DNA from: Bacteroidota bacterium
GTDB taxonomy: Bacteria > Bacteroidota > Bacteroidia > Palsa-965
Reading direction: 5' to 3'
Length of the DNA: 63,080 nucleotides
Assembly (NCBI GenBank): GCA_021299855.1
Contig: JAJTEY010000005.1
Coordinates: forward strand, 1 to 63,080
In this document: piece by piece, positions 26,628-36,628 of the stretch
Layout of the letters: every line of letters starts with the position of its first letter
How positions within the stretch are numbered: position 1 is the stretch's first letter
The notes under the pieces: model-generated
What the model saw: the letters and a program-made list of their open reading frames with translations, nothing else
Database searches by the model: none
What the model was told of the DNA's origin: nothing
Program-made: the position numbers and the translations under genes

Positions 26628-26918
26628 CTACCTGTTCAGCTGTGCGATACAATGATCGATTTCCCGCACCAGCTCATTTATCTTGAGTTTTAAAGCAAGA
26701 TTCTTTTCATCCGTGTCGGCTACCGTTTTTGCAACTGCCATAGCTTTTAACCTATGATTTAGCCGTTCGTTGTCGGTTTCCAACACTGCAATACGTTCTT
26801 TCAATTCGGTCACCTGCGCTAAAAGGCGACCATTCTCAGCGCGTAATGCTTCCTGCAAAGCTACTAATTTTTGAGCTTTGTCCCTGAGTTGCAGAATAAT
26901 AGAAGCACTAGTTTCCAT
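26628..26918 (-). CDS. small coiled-coil protein upstream of zapA
   Basis: A 96-residue protein. The ORF-track start (27029) is rejected since it runs into the promoter region of the M23 gene with unlikely sequence; ATG 26918 begins METSASIILQLRDKAQKL. Nearly the whole chain is a coiled coil (QEALRAENGRLLAQVTELKE, LETDNERLNHRLKAM), in length and type like ZapB, but I cannot claim homology. Position directly before zapA makes a division-related role attractive; that is inference. Its own candidate promoter lies 34 bases upstream. Confidence 0.8.
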   Translation of the reverse strand: METSASIILQLRDKAQKLVALQEALRAENGRLLAQVTELKERIAVLETDNERLNHRLKAMAVAKTVADTDEKNLALKLKINELVREIDHCIAQLNR

Positions 26919-26952
26919 AAACGATCGCAGCACCCTGAATTTCAGAGTACAA

Positions 26953-26985
26953 CAAATGTAAGCATTGCACCAAATTACTTTACAA
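26953..26985 (-). promoter_or_regulatory. candidate promoter TTG-N22-TACATTTG for the coiled-coil/zapA/rny run
   Basis: On the minus strand TTG (26985-26983), 22 bases, then TACATTTG (26960-26953), an exact TAnnTTTG match with a spacing within the range described for Bacteroidota. It lies 34 bases before the ATG at 26918. Confidence 0.45.
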
Positions 26986-27015
26986 TTCTGGTATGTATCT
27001 TGCGGAAGATAAATT

Positions 27016-28728
27016 ATGAAACAAAACATTTTTGTCGGGCTGATGATGCTAGTGAACTTGATGGTGTCTGCACAAGCGGATTCACTGTATCCATCAGGCT
27101 ACTTTAAACTTCCGATGGATATTCCGGCAAAGATTTCAGGAAACTTTGGGGAATTGCGTCCAAATCATTTTCATGCCGGGCTTGATTTTACTACTTCCGG
27201 CAAAGAAGGTTATCCGGTAAAAGCATCGGCAGACGGATATGTTTCCAGAATCAAAATTAGCCCTTGGGGTTACGGCAAAGTCGTGTATGTGACTCATCCC
27301 AATGGTTATGTCACGGTTTATGCGCACTTGCAAAAGTTTTCCGGTGCTTTAGCCACCTATGTAAGCAAGCAACAAGCGTTGAAAGAATCATTTGAAGTGG
27401 AAGTTTTTCCACTGCCCGAAGAACTTGTGGTAAAACAAGGACAAACACTGGGATTATCAGGAAATACTGGAAGTTCAGGTGGGCCGCATTTACACTTCGA
27501 AATCCGGGACGCTAAAACGGAAGAAGCCATTAACCCTCAACTTTTCGGACTTCCGGTTGCTGATGCTGTGGCACCAACTGCAGTTGGCTTGGCGGTTTAT
27601 CCTTTGAATCCGCAATCTTGCGTAAATGGCAAATCGACTGTGCAGCGATTCGATTTGGTAAAAACAGCCGGGGGATACAGTATTGCCGGGAAAGATAGTT
27701 TGGTGGTTTATGGAAATGTAGGATTTGCAATAGAAGCCTTTGACACAGAAACACAAGCACACGGAAAAAATGGTGTATTCGAAGTGATTTTGAATCATAA
27801 TGGCAAAGCAATTTATCAGCACCGAATGGACAGAATTGCATTCGAAAAATCACGCTACATCAATTGCTTTGTAGATTATTCCACGAAACAATCTACCGGC
27901 AAATACTACATGCGTTCGTGGAAATATCCCAATAATGAATTGAATTATGTGATGACTCCTGGACCTGAAGGAACCTTGTTTACTTCAACCGGCAAACACA
28001 CCTTACGTTATTTATTGCGAGACGTAAAGGGCAACACGACAAAAGTTGATTTTACGGTTTACAGTAAAAATTCACCGTGCACAAGCACCGCTGCTTACAA
28101 GCCTGTTGAACAGGTCGCAGTGTGGCAACAAGAAAATGTATTTGAAGAACCGGGACGTTTTCGGTTTGTAATACCGGCAAAGGCGCTATACCAAAACGAG
28201 TATTTTACCTATAAAACTTCGAAATCTACTTTTGGATTTTCAGTTACGCTGGGCGACGAAAAAATTCCGGCACAACTTCCATGCTCGTTGCATATTAATG
28301 CTCATGTGCCAACAACTTGGCAAAATAAATTGCTGGTTGTAAAAACTGATACAAAAGGTAAAGTAACTGCGGTTGGTGGTACTTGGAACACAGATGGTGT
28401 TTCAACTACAGTTAAGGAATTGGGAACTTACAAGATATCGATAGATACAATTGCTCCGAAAATTACACCGATGAACTTCGATCTCAACGGCAATACGCAA
28501 ACTGTGTTATCAATAACAGAAATGAAATTCAGAATCGGAGACAACCTCTCGGGAATTCAAAGCTATCGTTGTGAGATCAACGGTAAATGGGTGCTTGCTG
28601 AATACGAGCCTAAATTGAATCAATTATCAGTAAATGTATCTTCCCTGAATGGTGATCTACAACTGAAATTGATAGTTACCGACAAGTGCGGTAACGCAAT
28701 CAGCTACGAAAAATCATTCCGACGTTAA
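27016..28728 (+). CDS. M23-family metallopeptidase, secreted
   Basis: A 570-residue protein with a signal peptide (MKQNIFVGLMMLVNLMVSAQ). The LytM/M23 domain spans about residues 35-175, with HFHAGLDF (first zinc His and Asp) and HLHFEIRDA (H-x-H) near residue 157. The rest (about 175-570) consists of beta-sandwich-like repeats, ending in a segment with FRIGDNLSGIQSYRCEINGK. The peptidase domain should cut peptidoglycan cross-bridges or the like in the periplasm. It is divergent from the coiled-coil/zapA genes, consistent with a cell-wall or division role. Confidence 0.93.
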   Translation: MKQNIFVGLMMLVNLMVSAQADSLYPSGYFKLPMDIPAKISGNFGELRPNHFHAGLDFTTSGKEGYPVKASADGYVSRIKISPWGYGKVVYVTHPNGYVTVYAHLQKFSGALATYVSKQQALKESFEVEVFPLPEELVVKQGQTLGLSGNTGSSGGPHLHFEIRDAKTEEAINPQLFGLPVADAVAPTAVGLAVYPLNPQSCVNGKSTVQRFDLVKTAGGYSIAGKDSLVVYGNVGFAIEAFDTETQAHGKNGVFEVILNHNGKAIYQHRMDRIAFEKSRYINCFVDYSTKQSTGKYYMRSWKYPNNELNYVMTPGPEGTLFTSTGKHTLRYLLRDVKGNTTKVDFTVYSKNSPCTSTAAYKPVEQVAVWQQENVFEEPGRFRFVIPAKALYQNEYFTYKTSKSTFGFSVTLGDEKIPAQLPCSLHINAHVPTTWQNKLLVVKTDTKGKVTAVGGTWNTDGVSTTVKELGTYKISIDTIAPKITPMNFDLNGNTQTVLSITEMKFRIGDNLSGIQSYRCEINGKWVLAEYEPKLNQLSVNVSSLNGDLQLKLIVTDKCGNAISYEKSFRR

Positions 28729-28747
28729 ATTATTGGAGGAACTGAAT

Positions 28748-28894
28748 TCATGCATCGGCATACCCTAACCGTATTATTTCAACGATCTTAATCACATCTT
28801 CTTGTATTGCCGGATGCGCGCTGGTTAAATGCGTGAATGCTCTATTACTATTAATAGCGCGTTGAACTTTGGGGTAGTTGTTCGCTACTGGTTC
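28748..28894 (-). pseudogene. possible 48-codon gene remnant
   Basis: In the longest gene-free gap (28729-29005) the minus strand has an open stretch of 48 codons ending in TGA, with protein-like composition: NRAFTHLTSAHPAIQEDVIK, then IVEIIRLGYADA. A TAA stop precedes it in frame and no ATG opens it, so if real it is the C-terminal end of a decayed gene. I do not recognise the family. A chance open stretch of this length is possible in this base composition. Nothing else is evident in the gap. Confidence 0.25.
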
Positions 28895-29005
28895 TTATGC
28901 CTGCAAAAATTGATGGATTTACAATTATTGACGTAGTTAGAGTTTCAGATCAAACTGTTCTACTCTTAAAAAGTTTCAGCAATTAAACAATTTAGATCAA
29001 ATCAC

Positions 29006-30088
29006 TCAATTTCTAACAAATCGGGACGTCGCTAATATTTGATTGTTTCGGATTAACTGGAGGAAATAAACGCCACCTGCTAATTGACTGCAATCGATTG
29101 CAACAATGTTATTCGACAGATTTGAATTATTCTGCTGTAATAACACTCGTCCTGTAACATCAACAACACGAACTACAGTTTCAGAGCCGGAAGGAATGTT
29201 TGCTGAGACAAACAACGTGTTTGAAGTAGGATTAGGGAAAACTGTAAGCGATGCATTGCTGCGCTGAGGATCAAGGATACCAACTTGAAAAACATTATCA
29301 CGCATGGAATCGCGGTACGTAACGGAATTAACAATTTCCGTATTTCCCGTTACAGTTGCATCAACTTGCAAATAAGGAACACCGCCGCCATTCACCAGCC
29401 ATTTATATTCTACTGTTGTAGGCCGATTGAAAATAAATGAGTTGTTTCCCGTTGAATCTAACGATATTGAATCGCGCGCTTCAACAACAGAACGTACACG
29501 CAAACTTTGAAAAGTCCCGAATGGTGTTATTAGTGTTCCCCAGCCGTCAACCGTGTTTACACGTGTTCTCCATTCCTTCAAATAAAAAGTTCCCGGTATT
29601 CCGAACGAGAATTCAGAATTTGAAGTGTCAATGTCATTGTTATTGAGCGGAAAATCATACACATGATCTGATGCGGAATATAATATCGGGACAGAGAAAT
29701 TGCCTAATGGTGCATATTCAAATGAACTTCCCACCTGACGATAACTGGATGAACTGTTTTTAAAATAATCGGTGAAATTGCTGGGGATTACACCCAAAAA
29801 CGGAATACTATCCGGAGTTGGATTCAACAATCCGTAAGTTGCCAAAAAATTAAACGGTATCGCTGTAGGTGCGTTGAACTTATATAACTCCTGAGCAACG
29901 GGGGTTAATGCCGAGAAATCCCACAGGTAATTTGTTCCGGACAACGTGTGATCGACGTTAGCGGTTCCCTGTGCGATACTGACACGCAATGTGTCACCAA
30001 CGGAAGGCATATCAGATGATGTAATTGTAATTTGTGCGTGGGTTCCAAGAAAGATAACCAGCGCTACAACAGTGCAAAGATGACGCAT
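29006..30088 (-). CDS. T9SS type A sorting domain protein
   Basis: A 360-residue secreted protein; ATG 30088 (MRHLCTVVALVIFLGTHAQ) gives a clean signal peptide, better than 30118. The middle (about 20-275) is a beta-rich domain of unknown function. The last ~75 residues form a T9SS C-terminal domain: LTVFPNPTSNTLFVSA, VVRVVDVTGRVLL and LAGGVYFLQLIRN. It is therefore exported by the type IX system, probably to the cell surface. Its candidate promoter is TTG-N17-TACCTTTA just upstream. Confidence 0.92.
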   Translation of the reverse strand: MRHLCTVVALVIFLGTHAQITITSSDMPSVGDTLRVSIAQGTANVDHTLSGTNYLWDFSALTPVAQELYKFNAPTAIPFNFLATYGLLNPTPDSIPFLGVIPSNFTDYFKNSSSSYRQVGSSFEYAPLGNFSVPILYSASDHVYDFPLNNNDIDTSNSEFSFGIPGTFYLKEWRTRVNTVDGWGTLITPFGTFQSLRVRSVVEARDSISLDSTGNNSFIFNRPTTVEYKWLVNGGGVPYLQVDATVTGNTEIVNSVTYRDSMRDNVFQVGILDPQRSNASLTVFPNPTSNTLFVSANIPSGSETVVRVVDVTGRVLLQQNNSNLSNNIVAIDCSQLAGGVYFLQLIRNNQILATSRFVRN

Positions 30089-30106
30089 AGAGGTTGGAAT
30101 ATATGG

Positions 30107-30134
30107 TAAAGGTACCATTTGTGCTTAAAATCAA
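30107..30134 (-). promoter_or_regulatory. candidate promoter TTG-N17-TACCTTTA for the T9SS gene
   Basis: On the minus strand TTG (30134-30132), 17 bases, TACCTTTA (30114-30107), ending 18 bases before the ATG at 30088. The box and spacing are identical to those before 8504. Confidence 0.45.
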
Positions 30135-30216
30135 CGTTCTCAACTGATCTTTTTTCTTGTATCGACACAATAAACAGTGAAAAAATCAGTTGCCCTTTAC
30201 ACAAATTGAGAATTCG

Positions 30217-30224
30217 TAACTTTA
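30217..30224 (+). promoter_or_regulatory. weak candidate -7 box (TAACTTTA)
   Basis: TAACTTTA ends four bases before the ATG at 30229. If it is the real -7 element, the transcript would be nearly leaderless. A TTG lies 24 bases upstream, at the edge of the accepted spacing. Confidence 0.22.
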
Positions 30225-30228
30225 CCCG

Positions 30229-30882
30229 ATGCGCAAGTCAATGGTGATCGCTTTTCTACTATGCATGGCCGTTTTAGGGGCTGATGTTGCCTTTGCGCAA
30301 ACAAGTCCCAAAGCAGACATCAGTCGAAAAATCATTCAATTCTCGGGGTTATTGCTGGATGCTGACAGCCTTTATCCTATTCCGTATGCAGCTGTGGTTA
30401 TTCGAAATACAACACGCGGAGAATACAGCAGCGCAACGGGGTTCTACTCGCTCGTCGTTCAGGAAAAAGACACGGTTGATTTTTATGCATTAGGTTACAA
30501 ACGCGGATCTTTTGTTGTTCCGGATACGTTCACAACTTCTACATTTAATCATGTTCAAGCGCTTCAGTTAGATACAATTTTACTTCGTGAAATGGTCGTT
30601 TATCCGTGGCCTTCTCGTGAAAAATTCAAAACAGAATTCTTAAGCATGGAAGTGCCTTCCGACGATCTGGACCGAGCAAGAAAGAATTTAGCACGAGCAG
30701 AAATGATTCAGGCTATACAGCAAGTTTCAATGGATGGCGGAATGGCGTATCGCGCTAAAATGGATCAGCAGGTGCAACGTAATTATTATGCAGGACAATA
30801 TGTCCCCAATAATTTGATGAATCCACTGGCGTGGTCGAAGTTTATTCAAGCCGTTCAAAACGGTGAATTCCGCAACAGATAA
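30229..30882 (+). CDS. secreted protein with carboxypeptidase-regulatory-like domain
   Basis: A 217-residue protein with a signal peptide ending near ADVAFAQ (about residue 24). Residues ~35-125 form a carboxypeptidase-D-regulatory-like beta sandwich: FSGLLLDADSLYPIPYAAVV, then RGEYSSATGFYSLVVQEKD and VDFYALGYKRGSFVVP. The C-terminal part (about 130-217) is helical and charged, with no recognised domain. It is 19 bases upstream of the TonB receptor gene, so the two are likely co-expressed; such stand-alone domains are common near outer-membrane transport genes in this phylum. Specific role unknown. Confidence 0.82.
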   Translation: MRKSMVIAFLLCMAVLGADVAFAQTSPKADISRKIIQFSGLLLDADSLYPIPYAAVVIRNTTRGEYSSATGFYSLVVQEKDTVDFYALGYKRGSFVVPDTFTTSTFNHVQALQLDTILLREMVVYPWPSREKFKTEFLSMEVPSDDLDRARKNLARAEMIQAIQQVSMDGGMAYRAKMDQQVQRNYYAGQYVPNNLMNPLAWSKFIQAVQNGEFRNR

Positions 30883-30901
30883 CAGTTAAAGAAATTCCGA
30901 A

Positions 30902-33400
30902 GTGCGCAATATTTCAGCGGGTGCTATTGTATTTTTTATTTTGTTGGCGCAACTGTGTTTCGGGCAAAGTGGTTTCGTTACCGGTACTGTTACCGATTCA
31001 TTAGGAAAACCCTTAGAAGGGGCGCTAGTGGCGTACAGCGGAAGCACATCAGCGGTGTATACAGGCCCAAAAGGAGAATTCACGTTGTCTATTCCTTCCG
31101 GCACCAGCGTCATTATTATTGTTCGTGCTACCGGGTATGAAGAATATCGAAGAAAGGTTTTAGTTCCTAACGGAGAGACGACTCAGATTCGTGTGAGTAT
31201 GACTTCCCGCACATTCATTGGTGCAGAAAAAGTGATTACTGCAGAAGGAACAAAACCATCACCCGGTGTTACGATGAACCCAAGAATATTTGACCGCTTA
31301 CCTTCTCCAACGGGTGATATTTCCGCGTATTTGCGGTTTGCAGGTGCTACTTCCAACAATGAGATGAGTACGCAGTATTCTGTTCGTGGCGGGAACTTCG
31401 ACGAGAACCTGGTTTATGTTAACGACATCGAAGTGTATCGTCCCTTGCTAACCAGAGCCGGCCAGCAGGAAGGATTAAGTTTCGTGAACACGGACATGAC
31501 GGAGAATATATTTTTCTCCGCCGGTGGATTCGAAGCGCGATACGGGGATAAGATGGCATCCGTACTTGACATTCGTTACAAGCAACCACAACGGTTTGCC
31601 GGAACATTCACCGCCAGTTTATTGGGGGTAAACCTAACATTAGAAGGCACCAGCGAAGACTTACGATTTACCTGGTTATTCGGTGCGCGTCAAAAATCGA
31701 ATCGCTATTTGTTGAATTCCTTAGACACACGTGGCGATTACTTCGCCAATTTCACGGATGCGCAAACATTACTTACGTTCCACTTTAACGAACACTGGAA
31801 CATTGAATACCTCGGTAATTATGCAGTCAATCGTTATACACTGGAACCGGCTACTCGTGAAACCGATTTTGGTACGCTGAATAATGCATTGCGCTTTACG
31901 GTGTATTTCGACGGTAAAATGAATAATCGCTTTCAGACTTTTTTTAACGCTGTTGCGCTCAATCATTCCGATCATAAACACTGGCGCAATAAGTTCATCG
32001 TCTCATCTTTCAACACCTACGAAACAGAATCCTTCGATATTCAAGGGCAATATTTTATTGATCAATTGGAAGCAGATTTCGGCAAACCAACATTTGGTCA
32101 GGTAGCGTTTAATCGTGGCGTTGGAACGTTTTTGGGACATACCCGAAATTACCTTGACGCCTGGGTAAATAATGCGGAATACAAATCGTGGTATACCAAT
32201 GACGTTCACCAGGTTGCTTTTGGTATTCGTTATCAGCACGAATATATCCGCGACCAGTTAAGTGAATGGAATTATGTGGATTCGGCAGGATATTCTATTC
32301 CTTATAATCCTACTACCAGTATCGATTTGCAAGATGTGGTGAAAGGACGCATGAGTAAAATGTCCAATCGCTTAATGGGCTACATTCAATACCGTTATGC
32401 GGATACGTTGCGGGATAGTTCATTATTTATGGTTACGGTGGGTTCGCGAATTCATTACTGGGATATGAACGGACAAACGATTGTAAGTCCGCGTGTGCAA
32501 TTTTCCTGGACGCCCAACTGGAAGGCCGACGTAACATTTAAAGCGGCGGGGGGTTGGTACAGTCAACCTGCGTTTTACCGAGAATTACGCGACTATGCAG
32601 GGCGTTTAAACACCAACATTCGTGCGCAAAAAGCCATTCATGCTTTGGTTGGTTCTGATCTGAATTTCAAACTATGGAATCGTCCGTTCCGTTTTATTTC
32701 CGAAGTGTATTATAAGTACTTTGATGATTTGATTCCGTATGAAGTGAATGATGTTCGTATTCGTTACTACGGAGATAATATGGCGTACGGTTATGCGTAC
32801 GGACTCGATTTGAAAATGAACGGAGAATTTGTGAAAGGCACAGAAAGTTGGGTAAATCTGACATTGATGCGCACGCAGGAAAATTTGTACAACGACGCCT
32901 ATTACATTTACCTGAATTCTGACGGCGACACCATCGTTTCCGGATTTACGTTCAATAATACACCGGTAGATAGTATTCGTCAGGAACCCGGATTTATTCC
33001 GCGTCCAACCGATCAGTTAATGACTTTTGCACTGTATTTCCAGGATTATTTGCCTATGGCTCCGTCATTCAAAATGAATCTGGGCTTAATTCTTGGCACC
33101 GGTTTACCGTTCGGACCACCTACTCACGAACGTTGGAAACAAGTATTCCGGATGCCACCTTATCGTCGCGTAGATATCGGTTTTTCGTATGAGATTATCA
33201 GCCCGACAAAACCTTTACCGCAAAGCAGTCCGTTCAAAGTATTTAAAGCATTGTGGCTTGGAGCTGAAGTGTACAATCTTTTACAAGTGCAGAATACAAT
33301 TTCCTATTTCTGGGTAAAAGATGTGACGGGACGATCGTACGGCGTTCCCAATTATCTCACAAACCGACAGTTGAGCGTTCGATTAATTGCCAATTTCTAA
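30902..33400 (+). CDS. TonB-dependent receptor with N-terminal regulatory-like domain
   Basis: An 832-residue outer-membrane protein starting at GTG 30902 with a signal peptide (residues ~1-22). Next comes a carboxypeptidase-regulatory-like domain (about 23-110: GFVTGTVTDSLGKPLEGALV), then the plug (about 115-230: YSVRGGNFDENLVYVNDIEV) and the beta barrel ending in VPNYLTNRQLSVRLIANF with a terminal aromatic residue as barrels have. The substrate is unknown. It is followed by a lipoprotein gene 103 bases on; a regulatory-domain protein precedes it. There is no SusD homologue, so a classical glycan-uptake pair is not supported. Confidence 0.93.
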   Translation: MRNISAGAIVFFILLAQLCFGQSGFVTGTVTDSLGKPLEGALVAYSGSTSAVYTGPKGEFTLSIPSGTSVIIIVRATGYEEYRRKVLVPNGETTQIRVSMTSRTFIGAEKVITAEGTKPSPGVTMNPRIFDRLPSPTGDISAYLRFAGATSNNEMSTQYSVRGGNFDENLVYVNDIEVYRPLLTRAGQQEGLSFVNTDMTENIFFSAGGFEARYGDKMASVLDIRYKQPQRFAGTFTASLLGVNLTLEGTSEDLRFTWLFGARQKSNRYLLNSLDTRGDYFANFTDAQTLLTFHFNEHWNIEYLGNYAVNRYTLEPATRETDFGTLNNALRFTVYFDGKMNNRFQTFFNAVALNHSDHKHWRNKFIVSSFNTYETESFDIQGQYFIDQLEADFGKPTFGQVAFNRGVGTFLGHTRNYLDAWVNNAEYKSWYTNDVHQVAFGIRYQHEYIRDQLSEWNYVDSAGYSIPYNPTTSIDLQDVVKGRMSKMSNRLMGYIQYRYADTLRDSSLFMVTVGSRIHYWDMNGQTIVSPRVQFSWTPNWKADVTFKAAGGWYSQPAFYRELRDYAGRLNTNIRAQKAIHALVGSDLNFKLWNRPFRFISEVYYKYFDDLIPYEVNDVRIRYYGDNMAYGYAYGLDLKMNGEFVKGTESWVNLTLMRTQENLYNDAYYIYLNSDGDTIVSGFTFNNTPVDSIRQEPGFIPRPTDQLMTFALYFQDYLPMAPSFKMNLGLILGTGLPFGPPTHERWKQVFRMPPYRRVDIGFSYEIISPTKPLPQSSPFKVFKALWLGAEVYNLLQVQNTISYFWVKDVTGRSYGVPNYLTNRQLSVRLIANF

Positions 33401-33503
33401 AGTGTTTTTCCGCCAATTATTGCGGGAATTATACCTCTTATCAAGCGGTAACATCTGCAAGGATAAAAAACAGTAAATTCGTTCCTTGTTATTCCAATTT
33501 GAA

Positions 33504-34541
33504 ATGAGACTATTCGTCATACTATTATCCGGATTACTGTTGTGGAATTCCTGCAGCACAGAAGTTGACTTGCTTGATGATTATCGCGAAACAACAATTG
33601 TGTATTGTTTGCTGGATCAAACGTTACCTAAACAATACGTGCGCATTCAGAAGGCATTTTTAGGTCCTGATAATGCTTTGGTAATGGCACAAGAGTTTGA
33701 TTCTATCAATTACATCAACCAGTTGGATGTAAAAATTGAAGCATTCAACAGTGCCGGCGCGTTAGTAAACACGTTTGTTTTACAACCCGACACGTTTACG
33801 AATAAAGAACCCGGAACATTTGCTGCTCCGAATCAGGTTATTTATAGTTTCGATTCTCCTTCCGGAACTTTGAACACCACGCATACTTACAAATTAACAG
33901 TTACAAATACGCAAACCGGTAATGTGGTAACTGCAGAAACTAATCTGGTGGAAGCATTTAATGTAACTTCTCCTTCTGCTACCGCAACGGTGGTGAATAT
34001 GTCTCCGTCAACAGTAGCTCCGAGTTTTGATGTAAAATGGAGTGCTGCACCTTCTGCTCGATTATATCAAGCCGGATTAAGAGTTTCCTATTGGGAATAT
34101 CGTGTTAACGGCGACACTGTTTTAAATTACACGCCGGAATGGGCCCTAGGAACCACTGAAACGAACAATACCTCTGCTAATTCTCCTCAAGGTATTAAGT
34201 TCGATAAACTCAGCTTCTATCGTTTCCTGGGTCAAAATATTCCGGTTGACAACAATGTTATCTCACGCAAATTCAGAAGTGTTGATTTTTACGTGTATGC
34301 AGGTGATGATGTGCTGAAAACATACATCGAACTGAATGGCCCGAATACTTCATTAGCTCAGGATCGTCCAATGTACACCAATATCAACAATGGTCTTGGA
34401 ATATTTTCATCACGCACCGTGGCAAGCCGCCTGAATCTCGGTTTGGTAAACAACTCAATCGATGATTATCTGGCTGTTGGAGAATTCACTTGCCAGCTCT
34501 TATTCCAAAAAACCGACGGTACAACACCGGGTTGTCAATAA
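33504..34541 (+). CDS. lipoprotein of DUF4249-like type
   Basis: A 345-residue protein; ATG 33504 (MRLFVILLSGLLLWNSCSTE) gives a lipoprotein signal with Cys17, better than the TTG at 33486. The mature part opens EVDLLDDYRETTIVYCLLDQ, with beta-rich repeats after it (IKFDKLSFYRFLGQNIPVDN). The overall plan, an early strand about interpretation of a query value followed by immunoglobulin-like segments, recalls DUF4249 proteins encoded beside TonB receptors, but I am not certain of the family. It is probably an outer-membrane partner of the receptor just upstream. Confidence 0.7.
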   Translation: MRLFVILLSGLLLWNSCSTEVDLLDDYRETTIVYCLLDQTLPKQYVRIQKAFLGPDNALVMAQEFDSINYINQLDVKIEAFNSAGALVNTFVLQPDTFTNKEPGTFAAPNQVIYSFDSPSGTLNTTHTYKLTVTNTQTGNVVTAETNLVEAFNVTSPSATATVVNMSPSTVAPSFDVKWSAAPSARLYQAGLRVSYWEYRVNGDTVLNYTPEWALGTTETNNTSANSPQGIKFDKLSFYRFLGQNIPVDNNVISRKFRSVDFYVYAGDDVLKTYIELNGPNTSLAQDRPMYTNINNGLGIFSSRTVASRLNLGLVNNSIDDYLAVGEFTCQLLFQKTDGTTPGCQ

Positions 34542-34566
34542 GCACAGAACTTCGTAGTACAAGCAA

Positions 34567-34587
34567 ACGACATGGCTTCCATGTCGT
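34567..34587. other. 9-bp perfect hairpin between the lipoprotein gene and dnaK
   Basis: ACGACATGG, loop CTT, CCATGTCGT. It follows the lipoprotein stop by 25 bases and precedes the dnaK ATG by about 90. There is no T-run after it, so it is not a standard terminator; it also does not match the CIRCE element of HrcA. Role unknown. Confidence 0.6.
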
Positions 34588-34676
34588 CAGGAAAATAGCG
34601 GCATTTTGGGGGTGGCACATGAGTTGATCTAAAGAGATTGTTATTAAAAACTGAATCACATTTATATCATTTAATT

Positions 34677-36569
34677 ATGGGAAAGATAATTGGTATCGAC
34701 CTGGGCACAACGAACTCCTGTGTAGCAGTAATGGAAGGCAATGAGCCGGTAGTTATTCCGAACAGCGAAGGACGTCGCACTACCCCGTCGATCGTAGCAT
34801 TTGTTGAAAACGGAGAGCGTAAGGTCGGAGATCCTGCAAAGCGTCAGGCGATTACCAACCCGCGAAAAACGATTTTCTCTATCAAGCGTTTTATGGGTCA
34901 TTTATTCGACGAAGTAACCATGGAAACCGGGCGTGTACCGTATTCCGTTGTGAAAGGCGATAACAACACACCTCGTGTTGCAATTGATGACCGCAAATAC
35001 ACACCACAGGAAATTTCAGCGATTATTCTTCAGAAAATGAAGAAGACTGCAGAAGATTACCTGGGAACTGAGGTGACAGAAGCCGTAATCACTGTACCTG
35101 CATACTTTAACGATGCGCAGCGTCAGGCAACCAAAGAAGCCGGTGAAATTGCGGGATTGAAGGTGCGTCGTATCATCAACGAACCGACAGCAGCTGCATT
35201 GGCATATGGACTGGATAAGAAAAGCCAGGACATGAAAATTGTGGTGTTCGACTGCGGTGGTGGTACGCATGACGTTTCTGTTCTTGAATTGGGCGATGGC
35301 GTATTCGAAGTAAAATCAACTGATGGTGATACACACTTAGGTGGTGATGACTTCGACCAGAAAATTATTGATTGGTTGGTGCAAGAGTTTAAAGACGAGA
35401 ATGGAGGACTTGATTTATCTAAAGATCCGATGGCGCTTCAACGTTTGAAAGAAGCGGCAGAAAAAGCGAAGATCGAGTTATCCAGCACCAACTCCACTGA
35501 AATTAATTTGCCGTACATCATGCCGGTAGATGGAATTCCGAAGCACTTGGTACGTTCATTAACTCGCGCGAAGTTTGAGCAGTTGGTAGACGATTTAGTA
35601 CGTCGTACGATTGAGCCATGCCGTTCTGCTTTGAAGAATGCGGGTTACAGCGTGAATGATATTGACGAAGTAATTTTGGTGGGTGGTTCAACACGTATCC
35701 CTGCCGTACAAGCTGCAGTGCAGAATTTCTTTGGTAAAGCGCCATCAAAAGGTGTAAATCCTGATGAAGTGGTTGCAGTAGGTGCAGCGATTCAGGGTGG
35801 TGTGTTAACCGGAGAAGTAAAAGATGTATTGTTACTCGACGTTACACCTCTTTCATTAGGTATCGAAACCTATGGAGGCGTATTGACCAAATTGATTGAA
35901 GCCAATACAACAATTCCAACTAAAAAATCGGAAACATTCTCTACCGCATCAGACAATCAGCCTTCTGTTGAGATTCACATTCTTCAGGGCGAGCGTCCAA
36001 TGGCGAAAGATAATCGTACTATCGGTCGTTTCATCTTAGATGGTATTCCTGCTGCACCGCGCGGTGTTCCTCAAATTGAAGTGTCTTTTGATATTGATGC
36101 GAACGGCATTTTGAACGTATCTGCAAAAGATAAAAACACCGGAAAATCTCAGAACATTCGCATCGAAGCCAGCAGTGGTTTGTCGAAAGATGAGATTGAT
36201 CGCATGAAAAAAGAAGCAGAAGTTAACGCAGAAGCGGATAAGAAAGCGAAAGAAGAAATTGAGAAGTTGAATCAGGCTGATGCATTGGTGTTCCAGACCG
36301 AGAAGCAGTTGAGTGAGCACGGCGATAAGTTACCTGCTGATAAGAAAGCTGCGATTGAAGAAGTTGTGAAGGAATTGAAAGAAGCACATGCTTCCAAGAA
36401 TATTCCTGCGGTTGAATCGGGTCTTGCGAAGTTGCAGACTGTTGTGCAGGGCATGTACGAGGCTATGCAGCAACAAGGCGGCGGCAATGCAGGCGGTGGC
36501 GAGCAACCGAAAAGCGGAGACAGCGAAGTAACCGATGTGGATTTTGAAGAAGTGAAGGACGCGAAATAA
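34677..36569 (+). CDS. dnaK: molecular chaperone DnaK (Hsp70)
   Basis: A 630-residue Hsp70. ATG 34677 ([20 protein letters not shown]) is the family start; the 13 residues before it in the track are not coding. The ATPase domain (about 1-385) shows [51 protein letters not shown] and [14 protein letters not shown], the Thr-His form being typical of Flavobacteriales. The substrate domain (about 390-505) has [18 protein letters not shown] and [15 protein letters not shown]; the lid ends in a glycine-rich tail with the [11 protein letters not shown] terminus. No grpE or dnaJ is next to it. A rho-independent terminator follows. Confidence 0.98.
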   Translation: MGKIIGIDLGTTNSCVAVMEGNEPVVIPNSEGRRTTPSIVAFVENGERKVGDPAKRQAITNPRKTIFSIKRFMGHLFDEVTMETGRVPYSVVKGDNNTPRVAIDDRKYTPQEISAIILQKMKKTAEDYLGTEVTEAVITVPAYFNDAQRQATKEAGEIAGLKVRRIINEPTAAALAYGLDKKSQDMKIVVFDCGGGTHDVSVLELGDGVFEVKSTDGDTHLGGDDFDQKIIDWLVQEFKDENGGLDLSKDPMALQRLKEAAEKAKIELSSTNSTEINLPYIMPVDGIPKHLVRSLTRAKFEQLVDDLVRRTIEPCRSALKNAGYSVNDIDEVILVGGSTRIPAVQAAVQNFFGKAPSKGVNPDEVVAVGAAIQGGVLTGEVKDVLLLDVTPLSLGIETYGGVLTKLIEANTTIPTKKSETFSTASDNQPSVEIHILQGERPMAKDNRTIGRFILDGIPAAPRGVPQIEVSFDIDANGILNVSAKDKNTGKSQNIRIEASSGLSKDEIDRMKKEAEVNAEADKKAKEEIEKLNQADALVFQTEKQLSEHGDKLPADKKAAIEEVVKELKEAHASKNIPAVESGLAKLQTVVQGMYEAMQQQGGGNAGGGEQPKSGDSEVTDVDFEEVKDAK

Positions 36570-36596
36570 ACGCGTTGTTAATAAGATTGCATAAAG

Positions 36597-36628
36597 AACG
36601 GGATGGTTGAACTGTCCCGTTTTTTTTT
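36597..36628 (+). terminator. rho-independent terminator of dnaK
   Basis: AACGGGA, 11-base loop, TCCCGTT running into nine T. It lies 27 bases after the dnaK stop. Confidence 0.92.

Noticed and set aside
30902-34541. SusC/SusD glycan-uptake pair
   Set aside because: The receptor's partner is a lipoprotein without SusD features, and no glycoside hydrolases are nearby.
34542-34676. CIRCE operator upstream of dnaK
   Set aside because: No TTAGCACTC-N9-GAGTGCTAA; only an unrelated 9-bp hairpin is present.
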